From positions 31,392,936 to 31,456,935 of the forward strand of contig NC_058195.1 in NCBI RefSeq assembly GCF_907165205.1: 64,000 bases of DNA. The letters are read 5' to 3'. This document shows positions 43,724 through 55,545 of this stretch, piece after piece. The first letter of the stretch is position 1. Each line of letters begins with the position of its first letter. The notes under the pieces are model-generated. The model had not been told where the DNA came from. It saw only the letters and a program-made list of their open reading frames with translations, and did no database searches. The position numbers were made by a program, and so were the translations under genes. This DNA is from Coccinella septempunctata (Eukaryota; Arthropoda; Insecta; Coleoptera; Coccinellidae).

Positions 43724-44250
43724 GAAAAATACCAAAAAAAAGAATCAAACGCTTGAAACTAAGTTTGACGAAAGTTTTGTAAGATGAAAGTGTTCTTCAT
43801 ATTTTCTCTCATAATGCGACGTTTTCGATTAATTTGATGTTGAAAAATTGAAAAGTATCTGTGAATTTTTAAAAATTGGGTACTTTGGCTGATTACAACT
43901 CTTTTTAGAAGATATACAGATGTGTCGTGTCACCAGTAAACTAATAACCCAAATTGAGTTATTAGATCACCTATCTCCTTATGAAAATTCAAAATTACTA
44001 AATCTATTCATCAGGGTCGAATCGAAAAAAATGATATGGGAAAAAAGCGTTTTTTAAGCTCAAGAATCTACTTATGAAATTATTGTACGAGTTAAAGACT
44101 TACCCTGTATAGATTTAAAAAAATATGGAAAACTGCAAATTTCACACAATTCAACTATTCATTTTAGGCCTTGAATTGTTTCAAAAAAATTAAGAGTACC
44201 TATCCACTAATCCAACAGGCAAAAAAAGTTTAGGGCATACCGTTTGTGTC
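43724..44250. other. Upstream region of unit C
   Basis: No gene; repeated flank sequence. Confidence 0.4.
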
Positions 44251-44675
44251 AAATAGAAAAGAATATGATAAATATTGAAGAATTAGATTTCATTGAAATG
44301 ATTCCTTTTCTTCGACGAAACTTACATCTTAGAAGAGTTCCGGTATGTTCCATTTTTGAATTTTACGCGATAAAATAATAAAAATGATTTGTGACGAAAA
44401 CGAGAATACAAAAATTAGATGAAATAAAACTCAATTTTTCTAGAAAAATATCAGTATGCGCTTTTAACTGAAGAAATAGATATTGTAATATCTATTATCA
44501 AATATAGAATAACAACATTTGAAATCGAAAAGTAGTCAGATTTCCAAATTGTGCGCAAGGGGGCGGTCCCAACCCCAGGTAGAAGCATGATGCCATTGGT
44601 CAGAAACGACGAAATTACGTAGAAAGGTAGAAACGGTAGCGTGCTATATAACCTAGCAGTCATTTTTCGGTCAGT
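44251..44675 (+). promoter_or_regulatory. USP10 promoter, unit C
   Basis: TATATAA at 44645-44651 and TCAGT initiator at 44671-44675, as in unit B. Confidence 0.65.
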
Positions 44676-44987
44676 CAGTTGAGTTAACCTCAATGGTGTT
44701 AAGATTGTTTAGACTGTTTGAATACTCGCAAGTTTTCGAATATTATAAACGAACTTTAAGGTGATATTACAGTGTTGTGATTGATGATTGATGAATTTTC
44801 AAGTTATGGATGTAAGTAATTCTTTTTTTTTATCTCTAGTCAGTTGGTTGCTATTCAATAATTTGTTTGTTGTTCAGATTTTCTGTTTCAAACAGGTATG
44901 TGTTATTTTTTTATTCGAAAATGATCATGTACCTATATGGTAGTATCTCTAGAAGTTCAAAGATATTTTCAGCACTTTGAATATAAC

Positions 44988-47900
44988 TATTAGTTTTAGG
45001 CGGATGGATGATGGAAACACTTTTATTCTAACTTAACACTTTTATTCTGAAATTCGGACATTACAACTTACAACCTTCGACCATTTTTTCTAACCTTATT
45101 TTTTAATCATCCAACCAGATGGCTGTCTCTAGTTGGATCATAGAACTAAAATTACATCCTAATTTTATTTAAATGTACATCATTAACCAACACCCCTCCT
45201 CAATCAAGTACATTTCTAAAAAAAATTACATTAACCCTAATGACCTTCGAAAGTTATTGATGACATTTGCAGACAATGCTTTTGTAAACAAATCAGCTAT
45301 CTGATCTTCTGTCTTAATGTAGGTCAAGCCTATTTTACCTTCCTTAACTAAATCTTTTACAAAATGAAACCTTATATCAACATGTTTGAGCCTTTTAATA
45401 TTTTCCGTACTTGCAACCATTATTGCTGACTGGTTATCACAAAGTAGTGACACGGGGTTGACCTGTTCAATGCTAAAGTCTTTTAATAAATTAACAAGCC
45501 AGCAAATTTCACTTGAAGCAATACTGATTGCAATGTACTCTGATTCGGTTGAAGACAAACTAACAGAGCATTGTTTTCTTGAACACCAAGACACTAAACA
45601 ATTTGAAAACATTACACAAAAACCAGTGGTAGACTTTCTATCTATCAAGTCTCCACCCCAATCTGCATCACAATAGGCAATAAGTTTATCATTATTACAC
45701 TTATATATCAATTTATAATCAATAGTGTGTTTAATATACCTCATAACTCTTTTTAGCGCTGACAATAAAACATTATTTGCCTTGTTTTGATATCTACTCA
45801 ATAACGATACAGCAAAACATAAGTCTGGTCTGGTACCTGATACAGCATACATGAGACTGCCGATAATTTTTCTGCATTCATTTTCAATGTTCTTATCAGA
45901 ACATAAATCATCTGATTCTAAGATTTTTACATTGAAATTTCGATCTATAGGTGTTGACATCGGTTTACAGTTTTGCATATTAAATTTCTTTAAAACATTT
46001 TCCAAATAAAATTTCTGACTTAATTCGGTAGTATAATTTTCTAGATCTTGTTTTACATCAATACCAAGGAAGCTTGATACAAATCCCAAATCTTTCATAT
46101 CAAACTCCTTCCTTAATTTAACCTTAAGTTTACTAATTTGTTCATCACTTTCACTAAACATCAATAAATCATCAACATAAATTAGCACATAAATTCTATT
46201 TTGATTATGACCCTTTGTGTACAAACATGAATCATTTCTTGATCTTGTGAAACCCTCATTAATTAGAGTTGAGTTAAATTTTTCATTCCAGTATTTTGGT
46301 GATTTTTTGAGTCCGTACAATGACTTATTGAGCTTAACAATTCTTTCATTATCATCAATATATGCGCCCTCAGGCAATTTTATGAATACATTTTCATCAA
46401 TATGACCATATAAAAATGCGCCAGTGACATCCATTTGATGTATAGGTAAATTCAATTTGGTAGCAATTGATACAAATACTCTAAAGGTTGACAATTTTGC
46501 AACAGGTGCGTAGATTTCATGCAATTCGATTACATCGTCCTGTTCGAACCCTCTAGCTACTAATCTGGCCTTATACTGTTTTGTGTTGGCAGAGTTTTTG
46601 ATTTTGAACACCCACTTACTGTTTATGACTTTTTCATTAGGTGGTACCCCACACAATTCCCAGGTGTTGTTTTCTTTCAGAGTATGTAGTTCTTGGTCCA
46701 TAGCTTCTTTCCATTTGTCGGCGTCCTGTCTACTCATGGCCTCCCTGTATGAACTTGGATCACTCTCCTCACTGAAACCATAATTACATCTGTAAAATGA
46801 AGTCTGTTTTCTTACCCGTTTAGTTCGTTCAACGGTTGGTTGTGTTGTTGGCTCCAGTATTTCTTCATCCCCGCTAGGTAGTGGCTCACTTTCCGATGAA
46901 CTCGATGAGTCTTCTTGGTGTCTCTCTTCAGTAACTAGGATTTGATTTTCTTGAGATGTATGACCATCTTCATTCTTCTTTTGGATTTCATTTAAGTTTA
47001 TTAAGATTGTTTCCTCATTTTTCTTCTCTTCTTCCAGAAATACTACATCTCTCTTCAGTTCCACTGTGTTTCTATCTTGAAAATACACTCTATAGCCTTT
47101 CGTATCTTCACCATATCCAATCAATAGGCCTTTCATTCCTTTCTTATCCCATTTCCTTCGTTTTTCCTTTGGAACAAGTACGTACATTGGAGTACCAAAG
47201 ATCTTGAGCTGGTTTATGTCATACTTTTTACCCGTCCAAATCTCATAAGGTGACTTGCCTATTTCTCTGCTTTTTCCCGTCCTATTCAATACAAATACGG
47301 CAAAATTTATTGCTTCTGCCCATAATGGCTTTGATAGTCCTCTTGCATATAACAAAGTCCTTGCAGCTTCAACTAACGTTCTATTCTCCCTTTCCGCCCT
47401 GCCATTCTGCTCAGGGGTATAAGGTACTGTCGTCTGATGTGTTATGCCATGCTTTGTAAACAGACGATTTACATCCTTGTTTACGAATTCCAGTCCATTA
47501 TCGCTCCTAAAAACTTTTATTCGATTCCCAGTCACATTTTCAGCCTTCGTGATAAACTTTTCTATGCAGTTACTGACCTGATGTTTATTTTTTATAAAAT
47601 AAACTGAACGATAATTTGAAAAGTCATCTTTCAATAAAACAAAATATCGGGAACCTCCAATCGATGGTTCTTCCATCGGACCACAGATGTCTGCATGTAT
47701 GATATCACCTGTTTGAGAGGTTAATGACTCACTTGGTTTAAAAGGTAAACGGTGCATTTTTCCCTCAATACAGCTTTCACATTTTGGGTTAGTCGTTTGT
47801 TCGACATCAATGTTATTCTTCCTAAGGATTTCCTTTACATATTCAAAGTTCTGGTGGGCCAATCGTTCATGCCATTCAAAAAGATTTTGAGTTCTACCAC

Positions 47901-49508
47901 TCGCGAAGTTTGCATTTTCAGGTTTATAACGAAAGTCTATATAGTATGAGTTTTCTACACGATTAGCTACAGCACAAACTTTTTCATTTTTGTAAAATTT
48001 GCAAGCGTTGTTATCAGTCATCATTACATAACCTTTGTCCATTGCGCGGTTCACTGAAAACAAATTCGTTTTGAGTTCTGGTACAAACAAAACATTGTCT
48101 ATGGTACTGTCAATCCACTTTGTCCCGTTAAACACTTGTACGGCCATCTGACCATAACCTAGCACACTAATTCTGTCACCATTACCTATAATTACAGTTT
48201 TCTTGGAATTGTCTGGTGAGAACGATGAGAAAAGAGTTTTATCATAACACATATGCTCGGTGGCTCCGGAGTCCACTAACCACTTCGAATTTTGAGAGTT
48301 ATTATTTTCATGTACTACGAATGCGTTGCTTTGTTGATTTCCTTTTGAGCTGTTCTTCCTGAAGCGACACTGTGCCTTGAAGTGACCTACTTTACCACAG
48401 TAGAAACATTTTCCATCACCATTTCCTTCCTCCTTCTTCACTTTACAGGCACCCTGAATGTGTCCCAGTTTGCCGCATCTATAGCATTTTACAGATCTTT
48501 TATTCTTCACAAAAAAAGCTGATGAAGACTGTTGCTCTGACATTTCTGCCTTTTCTTTCAGACGTCCTTCTTCGATTAATAATCGAGCTACTAAATTATC
48601 TATGGTTTGCTTATCGTCTGGTGCAGACTCCCAAGCTGAAACAAAGTGCTTATATTCATCTGGTAGGGACATTAATACTTTAGTGATTATAAATTTATCA
48701 GATATTTCTTCTCCAAGTTGTCCAAGCTGATTTTGCATCTCCTGAATTTTCGCTAGGAACACAGACATTTCCATTCCAGGCTCATATTTGTATTGAAAGA
48801 AATGCTGTTGTGCGATGTGAATACTTGTCTCATTTTTCTGCTCATAGACACTGTGCAGCTTCTTCCACATTTCTGCTGAAGTTTCGCAAGATATAATATG
48901 TATCATAACTCCTTCTGTCATCCTGGTGACCAACAAAGTTTGAACTTTGGCATCTGTAACCTCCCAATCTCTTCTTTCCTGGTCAGGTTCCGGCTTGACA
49001 CGTTCACCCTGAATTACATCAAGCCATCCTTGTCCTCTCAGTAGAACCATCGTTTGAAACTTCCAGACATTCCAGTTTTTGGCTCCCTCCAACTTGATGA
49101 CCGCTTCTTGATTATTTCCATCCATTCTGATCGAATACCTGCCTTGTTTCTTCTTCCAACAAGTATTTTTCCCTTCCTGCTCGATATTCTTTCGAATTCG
49201 AAAACGTGGATAACCTCACTTTTCGTTGAGATGACGAAATATATCGATAGTATATTTTTGAATAGCTCAAAATTTCCAGAATTATGTGCCTGGGCCCATA
49301 ACCTATTAGTTTTAGGCGGATGGATGATGGAAACACTTTTATTCTAACTTAACACTTTTATTCTGAAATTCGGACATTACAACTTACAACCTTCGACCAT
49401 TTTTTCTAACCTTATTTTTTAATCATCCAACCAGATGGCTGTCTCTAGTTGGATCATAGAACTAAAATTACATCCTAATTTTATTTAAATGTACATCATT
49501 GACCAACA
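44988..49508 (-). mobile_element. Ty1/copia LTR retrotransposon, unit C (intact frame)
   Basis: LTRs 44988-45192 and 49304-49508, target repeat ATAAC at 44983-44987 and 49509-49513, polypurine tract 45193-45203, primer site 49290-49303. The LTRs differ at one position (A for G before ACCAACA in the left one). Confidence 0.95.
45226..49125 (-). CDS. copia gag-pol polyprotein, intact
   Basis: 1299 aa in one frame. Gag (residues 1 to about 200, UBN2-type), two CCHC zinc knuckles (first Cys about 214), protease DSGA (about 285), integrase HHCC and catalytic D,D,E (HADICGP, RSDNGLEF, PEQNGRAERENRT), reverse transcriptase with YVDD (about 983), RNase H (DADWGGD, CDNQSA, KHVDIRFHF). Typical length for copia. 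The order PR-IN-RT-RH is diagnostic of Ty1/copia. No break seen, so it could encode a working retrotransposon. Confidence 0.95.
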   Translation of the reverse strand: MDGNNQEAVIKLEGAKNWNVWKFQTMVLLRGQGWLDVIQGERVKPEPDQERRDWEVTDAKVQTLLVTRMTEGVMIHIISCETSAEMWKKLHSVYEQKNETSIHIAQQHFFQYKYEPGMEMSVFLAKIQEMQNQLGQLGEEISDKFIITKVLMSLPDEYKHFVSAWESAPDDKQTIDNLVARLLIEEGRLKEKAEMSEQQSSSAFFVKNKRSVKCYRCGKLGHIQGACKVKKEEGNGDGKCFYCGKVGHFKAQCRFRKNSSKGNQQSNAFVVHENNNSQNSKWLVDSGATEHMCYDKTLFSSFSPDNSKKTVIIGNGDRISVLGYGQMAVQVFNGTKWIDSTIDNVLFVPELKTNLFSVNRAMDKGYVMMTDNNACKFYKNEKVCAVANRVENSYYIDFRYKPENANFASGRTQNLFEWHERLAHQNFEYVKEILRKNNIDVEQTTNPKCESCIEGKMHRLPFKPSESLTSQTGDIIHADICGPMEEPSIGGSRYFVLLKDDFSNYRSVYFIKNKHQVSNCIEKFITKAENVTGNRIKVFRSDNGLEFVNKDVNRLFTKHGITHQTTVPYTPEQNGRAERENRTLVEAARTLLYARGLSKPLWAEAINFAVFVLNRTGKSREIGKSPYEIWTGKKYDINQLKIFGTPMYVLVPKEKRRKWDKKGMKGLLIGYGEDTKGYRVYFQDRNTVELKRDVVFLEEEKKNEETILINLNEIQKKNEDGHTSQENQILVTEERHQEDSSSSSESEPLPSGDEEILEPTTQPTVERTKRVRKQTSFYRCNYGFSEESDPSSYREAMSRQDADKWKEAMDQELHTLKENNTWELCGVPPNEKVINSKWVFKIKNSANTKQYKARLVARGFEQDDVIELHEIYAPVAKLSTFRVFVSIATKLNLPIHQMDVTGAFLYGHIDENVFIKLPEGAYIDDNERIVKLNKSLYGLKKSPKYWNEKFNSTLINEGFTRSRNDSCLYTKGHNQNRIYVLIYVDDLLMFSESDEQISKLKVKLRKEFDMKDLGFVSSFLGIDVKQDLENYTTELSQKFYLENVLKKFNMQNCKPMSTPIDRNFNVKILESDDLCSDKNIENECRKIIGSLMYAVSGTRPDLCFAVSLLSRYQNKANNVLLSALKRVMRYIKHTIDYKLIYKCNNDKLIAYCDADWGGDLIDRKSTTGFCVMFSNCLVSWCSRKQCSVSLSSTESEYIAISIASSEICWLVNLLKDFSIEQVNPVSLLCDNQSAIMVASTENIKRLKHVDIRFHFVKDLVKEGKIGLTYIKTEDQIADLFTKALSANVINNFRRSLGLM

Positions 49509-49565
49509 ATAACATTATATCAACTTCAATATCTGAAATGACATTAATATTAATTTTATTTTCAG

Positions 49566-50077
49566 AATATGCAGTTTTTAGATATAACAGGGTTGGAAGT
49601 GGACGAGATTCGTCACATAAATTCTTGTCTGTCCGATACCCCTCAAAGAATCTCCTTGCCTTGGACTCTCAAGAAGAAATCTCCCCAAAGTGAGTATTGT
49701 GATGTATTTTTCAATAATAATATCCTTGCAAATGTAGTCCAAGAAAGATTTGATGTAACTAGAAATTTAATAATCGACTTATTTTCAGAAAAATTACACA
49801 GAAAACCAAATGCAGCAGTCGAATGTAAGAAGCCATCAGACGTTGATGAAGAAACACTGATCTCATACGACAATGCTATATCTGTTGATACACCCACTTC
49901 TAAGACGGATCATTTCATTCCCACACAAGTTTCTACAACGGCTGACAAAGAAACAGTTCCCTCCAATGAAATTGCGGAAGAACTTCGCAATTCACCGAGT
50001 GCCCCAATATCGAACCTGATCGAAAGTAATACCGAAGTGATGCCTGTTAAAGTTGAAAATATTGTGGCAACATCCTC
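49566..50077 (+). CDS. USP10: USP10 exon 2, 5' part (unit C)
   Basis: Begins after TTTTCAG and ends at the Polinton with ATCCTC at 50072-50077; matches unit A. Confidence 0.85.
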
Positions 50078-50977
50078 AGTAGGGTAGGTAAGCAGATTCT
50101 GAACCACTTCAATGGCGAATGAAGAGTAATCCGACAAAGTATGATTCGGAGTACTTGAACATTATGTGGTTGGATTATGAAATGTTATACTGGTGTGTTA
50201 TTAGATTGATTGATGAATATTTTTCAGAGTTAGATGAAAAAATCGTTGTTTAATTAAGGGTGGTGTATCTGTGTGCGTGAAAGGAAGAAGCTATAAAGGT
50301 GGTCCATGATTTCGTATAATAGATAAAATTGGAAATGTTTCTTTGTTCCTTTGACAGAGGTTTTTTTTTTTCTCATCTGTGGAGATGTTCCGAGAAAAAC
50401 GTTTGGGTCTTTTATTGTTTAAATAAGGGTGTCTTTGCATGCCGGAAAAAAAGAGCAATAAAGATCGGCAATAATTCAGTATAATAGATGAGATTCCTTT
50501 GACAGGGTTTTTTTTTCTTATCTATGAGGATGTTTCGAGAAAACTATCAGTTTGGGTCTTTTATCATAAAATGACAATTATCTGAATTAATGGTCACTCT
50601 TTTACTCCCCAATATACCTGTGGATTCTAACCGTAATAAAAATGTAAATTTTACCCATTCGAAATAGTTTTGGTGCTATAGGTATTCGAAGATGTCAGTC
50701 TGCATTCCGCCTCATGTGATAAGAATGACAGGTTTACTCATTCCCTTTGTCCCAAAATTGGTACATTATGACCGCTAATGGGGGCTGAAGGTTTATTGTG
50801 TTTAATGACAAAGGGCGGAGCTATCCCTTAATTCTTCTCGATACACCTGTCGAGTGGCGTTTCTCACCGTAATAAATAAAAGATTTAATTGGTCTTCAGT
50901 TCAGATTCGTTTGATGCAGATCTTTTATAACGAAAACAGTCTGGTTATTTTTTTGAATGGTAGGAGGGGCTATGATG
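50078..50977 (+). repeat. Polinton left terminal inverted repeat, unit C
   Basis: Matches 8614-9513. The right repeat is not in this window. Confidence 0.85.
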
Positions 50978-51099
50978 TTGAAAAAATTGTAATGGTGAAA
51001 TACATAAAACGTTGATGAATTGTATGTTCATATCAGTTTTCAATAAGAAATTGTTCAGCCTTATCCGAGGAATTCATACAATACTACTTCTGAAATATA

Positions 51100-51525
51100 A
51101 TGGCTGAATATTCAGTAAATGATATCGTTTGGAAATATAAACACTTCATCCAATACATCGTCGTAGCAATAATAATAGTAATAGCAATTCTGGTGCTTAT
51201 AAAATATTATAATTATAATAAATTGGTTAAGCCATCTACTATATGTCAAAAGTTCAAGTTTCATTTTGATCATATTCAATGTCTTAGTTGTGGACTTACA
51301 ATCTTCTGTTTCGGCAAAAGAATTCAAAAAGATTGTTTAAAAATGGATGCCGAAAGAAACAGTTTCATTATCGATGGAAGAATATACTGCTGTCCACTGA
51401 AATGCATCGGATGGGGACTAAATGTGGACTCTGTTGATGGAATTGCATGTTCAAAATGTGAATCCTTTGGAAATTGCAGATGCGATTGTGTAACTTATCA
51501 GTATATGAGACAAAATAAAAATTGA
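51100..51525 (+). CDS. Small membrane protein, Cys-rich (unit C)
   Basis: 141 aa, same sequence as the unit A gene at 9636: one membrane segment then a Cys-rich domain. Function unknown. Confidence 0.65.
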   Translation: MAEYSVNDIVWKYKHFIQYIVVAIIIVIAILVLIKYYNYNKLVKPSTICQKFKFHFDHIQCLSCGLTIFCFGKRIQKDCLKMDAERNSFIIDGRIYCCPLKCIGWGLNVDSVDGIACSKCESFGNCRCDCVTYQYMRQNKN

Positions 51526-51740
51526 TAGGTAATGCATAGTATGATTTTATCCTCCTATTCATCCTATTATAATTATTATTATTATTATTAAGACTTTCGC
51601 ATTGGTGACTTCACACGCTTCTCCAGAGCAACATTCACTTATCTCAGATATCAAAAGGATTATGCTCTAATGTTTTTTCACATTTTAAGGATAGATAAGA
51701 TGAAGGTAGCTGAAATAAAAAAAAATATAAACTTGATACA

Positions 51741-52001
51741 TTACTCTTTATTCAATCTTATATGTCTAGATGAACATTTTAGTTTTAGAAATCTATGTTT
51801 ATTATGAAAAACATCAATCCATTTATCATTTGATCTATTAGCAGTGTCACACAACCATGTATACAATTTCTCACAATTATTTATAGTACAGATTCTCATA
51901 TTATCCGCATGGGCAATGCATTCAGGTTTTTCCATTTCAAATTTCGGACATATCTCATTCCCCAAATTGATCATTGTAACGGTAGATTTCAATATATTCA
52001 T
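51741..52001 (-). CDS. Small Cys-containing orphan, 86 aa (unit C)
   Basis: Unchanged copy of 10277-10537. Confidence 0.45.
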   Translation of the reverse strand: MNILKSTVTMINLGNEICPKFEMEKPECIAHADNMRICTINNCEKLYTWLCDTANRSNDKWIDVFHNKHRFLKLKCSSRHIRLNKE

Positions 52002-52118
52002 TAAGAACTTATATTTTGAAGCCCTTTCAGATGAACAATATCAAGGCCAACCAATATCTTGTTGAATATGTTACAAGTTCCTTATAGTCAATGAACCCGT
52101 CACTATATTACATACTGA

Positions 52119-53354
52119 TCATATCGATGTCAACTTTCGAACTGTTTCAGTTAGAGGCAAATACTCCATCACACAGTCGTACACGATTATACAATATGCT
52201 TTAGTGGAGGTGGGAAAACCAACTCTAGATTCAATCTCAAGTTTCACATCAACAGTTGAAGATTTAAAAGATTCACTTCGTCTCGAGCAATCAATAACAA
52301 ATAAGCATCTGTTTTTGAAGTCTGAATATTGCAATATTGGATTGATTTTCAGATTATTATAACTTGTTGAAAATTCTGTATAATTATAGTATGCTTCTGC
52401 ATAATCATTTTTATTGAAATTCAATCTTAAATTTTCTTGAGGAATGAATTCACCATTCAGTAGCAAACGGACATTTGAGATGTCCAGATTGTCGAATAAC
52501 GTGGAATTTTCAGTACTCTTATTTTTCTTATTTGTCTGAAAACAGCATATTATGAATCTAGGATAATCAATAATTGAAGTGGTTTTGATATTCCATATTT
52601 CTGTTAGAGAGTTGGCTGTCAGAGTTGGCAATTCGTGAATTTCCCATTTTCTGAATGGAAATAATATTGCTCTATTTGATTTCATTGATTCTAGTAATTC
52701 AATCTTCAATACATCATTTGGATAGATATGTTTAACTTTCAGCTCGATACTATCAATTGTAAATTTGCCTTTTGTAGCATTGACTGTTTCCTCGGGACCA
52801 GGTGTGATTTTCATAGCATTATTGTCATTTTGAGATCTCATCAATCGAATAGTTTGCTTCCCACAGATAGCTAAACGGTAATCGTCGAAGAAATTCAATA
52901 CATGTCTTAATGGTATTCTAAATACAAAATTTCCATCAGCGTTTATTTTAGGATCATCAGGATATGACCAACTAGCTGTTTCCAATTCCCTCACAGAATC
53001 TTTATCGTAACACAGATATCCTTTTATTGTACTTATTAATCCTGGATCTCGTACCGAATCAACTTCAGTTCCATGTAACTCATATGAGATTGTGTCAAAA
53101 AGGAAAGCTCCCCCATTCAAAACTAATTGAACAGTTCCATTACCAGCAGTTTTTTGAAGTTTTCCCTTAATGATGAGAGCTGCATCATGCATAAGGACCC
53201 ATGTATCAGCACGATTTATGGTTATTTCAATAGTATCATTATTGCCGAAAGATTTTACAAACGGCAAATATGTTCTTGTCTCCACTTTTGTGATTGATTC
53301 GTCATTGTTGACTGGCTGATATAGGTTAAAGGTGTTGTTGGATAGCATGTCCAA
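52119..53354 (-). CDS. Polinton major capsid protein (unit C)
   Basis: 411 aa, identical as read to the unit A protein; no break. Confidence 0.75.
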   Translation of the reverse strand: MDMLSNNTFNLYQPVNNDESITKVETRTYLPFVKSFGNNDTIEITINRADTWVLMHDAALIIKGKLQKTAGNGTVQLVLNGGAFLFDTISYELHGTEVDSVRDPGLISTIKGYLCYDKDSVRELETASWSYPDDPKINADGNFVFRIPLRHVLNFFDDYRLAICGKQTIRLMRSQNDNNAMKITPGPEETVNATKGKFTIDSIELKVKHIYPNDVLKIELLESMKSNRAILFPFRKWEIHELPTLTANSLTEIWNIKTTSIIDYPRFIICCFQTNKKNKSTENSTLFDNLDISNVRLLLNGEFIPQENLRLNFNKNDYAEAYYNYTEFSTSYNNLKINPILQYSDFKNRCLFVIDCSRRSESFKSSTVDVKLEIESRVGFPTSTKAYCIIVYDCVMEYLPLTETVRKLTSI

Positions 53355-53523
53355 TAGATTTTAGGAATAATTTATTCTTCACGGTGAGTTTTCCACCCAG
53401 CTTCTTACACGTTCTCTTCACAACTGGTTTAGATGGAGTAGGGGCTGCATATTTATTTTTCACAACTGGTATAGATGGAGTAGGGGCTGCATATTTATAT
53501 GATGAGTTAATTATCAAGACCAT
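53326..53523 (-). CDS. 65-aa basic repeat protein (unit C)
   Basis: Same 14-residue repeats as in unit A; overlaps both neighbours. Confidence 0.6.
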   Translation of the reverse strand: MVLIINSSYKYAAPTPSIPVVKNKYAAPTPSKPVVKRTCKKLGGKLTVKNKLFLKSIGHAIQQHL

Positions 53524-54284
53524 TTTTTCAATTCTAATCGTATTATTATCTCCTCACCCCTGAAGTTAACTAGTTCAGAATCTTGATCGAGCACTTTCAA
53601 AGTTATATTGTATATTCTTGATGTCGTCAGTGGCAAATAAATCAAATTTCTAGGCACTTCGTCGATACTATATCCAGGATCGGAGTCTACTGAAAATTCA
53701 TATATTGTATGTGATGGTCTATTGTTATAGAAAGCTCCTCCAGTAATATTGCTATCTATGTGTATAGTTTGAACCTTAACAATATTAACAGGTATATCAG
53801 ATTCGTGAATTTGATTTGGTGGAAGAATTATTTTAGAGAACCCCAAGAGTTTTCCAATCGAATTGTCTTTGGAGAAATCAATCGCAAAGTCTTTATGGTA
53901 AATTTCACTTTTGAGTGTATTGCGATTGGGTCTTAAGAAAAATAGTTCCTCACTGTCACTCCTGTATTTTTCTTCCGGAAGTAGTTTTTTCTTCAGAAAT
54001 TCTTCAATATCACTTATTTCATACGCCCCTGAAGGAATTTCAATTACCTTTTTATTTTCATTCAGAAAGTCATCAAAACCTGCTTTAGTTTCATAATAAC
54101 AGAACTTATTATTATTTTCGTCAATGTTTGGGATTGAGTTATAAGTATGAAATCCTATCAATGCAATGCCATACTGGTAATTTGGATCTAATTCTATTGG
54201 AGTTGGTAAATCAATAGAGAGTATAGGAGATCGATCTTTCAATGTGAAAAGAACAGACATGACTGAAAGAGAGTAACACATCAT
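53514..54284 (-). CDS. Minor capsid (penton-like) protein (unit C)
   Basis: 256 aa because an extra Met precedes the unit A start, supporting a start further in (Met at 54260). Body identical. Confidence 0.8.
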   Translation of the reverse strand: MMCYSLSVMSVLFTLKDRSPILSIDLPTPIELDPNYQYGIALIGFHTYNSIPNIDENNNKFCYYETKAGFDDFLNENKKVIEIPSGAYEISDIEEFLKKKLLPEEKYRSDSEELFFLRPNRNTLKSEIYHKDFAIDFSKDNSIGKLLGFSKIILPPNQIHESDIPVNIVKVQTIHIDSNITGGAFYNNRPSHTIYEFSVDSDPGYSIDEVPRNLIYLPLTTSRIYNITLKVLDQDSELVNFRGEEIIIRLELKKWS

Positions 54285-54292
54285 CTATTCAT

Positions 54293-54643
54293 TTATATCA
54301 TTTTGTTTGATAAAAATTCCAAACACAGATGACCACAATTGTAGGGATTAGTTCTCTGATAATCAGTTTGGTTATATTTAATTTCAGAGTTTCTGAAATA
54401 ACGAACTAATACTTTAGGCGGTTTCAAATTTCCATAACTATCAAAATATTCCACATCTTTTCCCTTTTTGACATATGCAACCCAGTGCGTTCCTGGACCA
54501 TATGAAGTATCTAAATTCACAACTCCACACTCTGTTCTGATTATAGCTTTTGGTAAAGTGTTTCGCATAAATACACCTCGAAAATGAGGAATACTTTGGG
54601 CAAATTGTAATATCTCGTGATCATATAATGCCCTTTTGGGCAA
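54293..54643 (-). CDS. Adenain-like cysteine protease (unit C)
   Basis: 116 aa; Ile35 for Asn and Val78 for Glu relative to unit A; His53, Asp68 and Cys103 kept. Confidence 0.85.
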   Translation of the reverse strand: MPKRALYDHEILQFAQSIPHFRGVFMRNTLPKAIIRTECGVVNLDTSYGPGTHWVAYVKKGKDVEYFDSYGNLKPPKVLVRYFRNSEIKYNQTDYQRTNPYNCGHLCLEFLSNKMI

Positions 54644-54648
54644 ACTTT

Positions 54649-55496
54649 TCAGAGGTTTTTTTTTTTTTGCTTCTTCAAAAATAGTCCATAACCTTTATTC
54701 ATCTTTTTTAAGAACAATCCATGTCCAATAGCTTCCATAGCCCTATTATGCCGTTTTTCTTCCTCTAACTTCTTTTTTGCTCTGTTGGCATTGATAACAG
54801 CATTGGCAACTGAACCACTTCCTCCAAGCACTGATCCAATAGCACCCAAACCAGCTAAAATACCCATTAATGGTAGTACTCCACCACACTTACTTTCAAA
54901 GGGTATAGTTCGTGGAATTCGTATTTTACGTTTACCACCTGCCCTTTTAACAGCTGCTCTTGCTGCTCTCAGAGCTATGGATGCTGATTTCTTCAGATCA
55001 TTCGTATTAGATTTTTGTAATATTTTATTCACAGGGTTCAATATAGCAGTCCGGAAGGATTTTCGATATCCCATACCTAATTTTCGTTTGGCTTTCATAG
55101 TACCAGTTACAAAAAGCGCTGCAGTTTTTTCACGCCACGAAGCGTCCTTGGAGCGAAATCGATTCCAAGCTCTATCTTCCAATTCTTTGTCTGCTTTATG
55201 TCTTTCTTCTAAATTGTTTGTCCTGCTATAGGTTATATCATGAACCTTACACGCCTGATCTAAAGGATTTATTCCAGGATCACCTCTTTCTAATCGTTTT
55301 TGCAGTTTAGTACCAGGTCCACAATATGAGTATCCTACAGAGAGAGAAAGAGAGAGAGAGAGAGAGAAAGAGAGAATATATTAATTATAATCGTACAACT
55401 TTCATCATTTTTTTTCTCACCAGGCAAATGGAGTTCAATAGGAAGCTTATTTATTTTGGAGTTTATAAGACCCCCACCATTGGCGAAGGTCAGCAT
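54649..55496 (-). CDS. PLA2-domain / protein X-like, spliced (unit C)
   Basis: Exons 55496-55421 and 55334-54649, intron 55335-55420. Same PLA2 and X features as unit A; one Tyr to Asp change mid-protein. The 13-A run at the 3' end is retained. Confidence 0.8.
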
Positions 55497-55545
55497 TATA
55501 CTGAATAAATAATGTGTAAGCTCTATTCATATATAACATTATATA

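Larger units (their letters stand above)
44791..50077 (+). pseudogene. USP10: USP10-like gene, unit C, interrupted (rest beyond window)
   Basis: Exon 1 44791-44811, possible microexon 44878-44895, exon 2 from 49566 to the Polinton insertion at 50077. Exon 2 is identical in sequence features to unit A (Pro for Ser and Ala for Ser differences from unit B), placing A and C as sister copies. The promoter is present here. Exons 3-5 are not in this window. Confidence 0.88.
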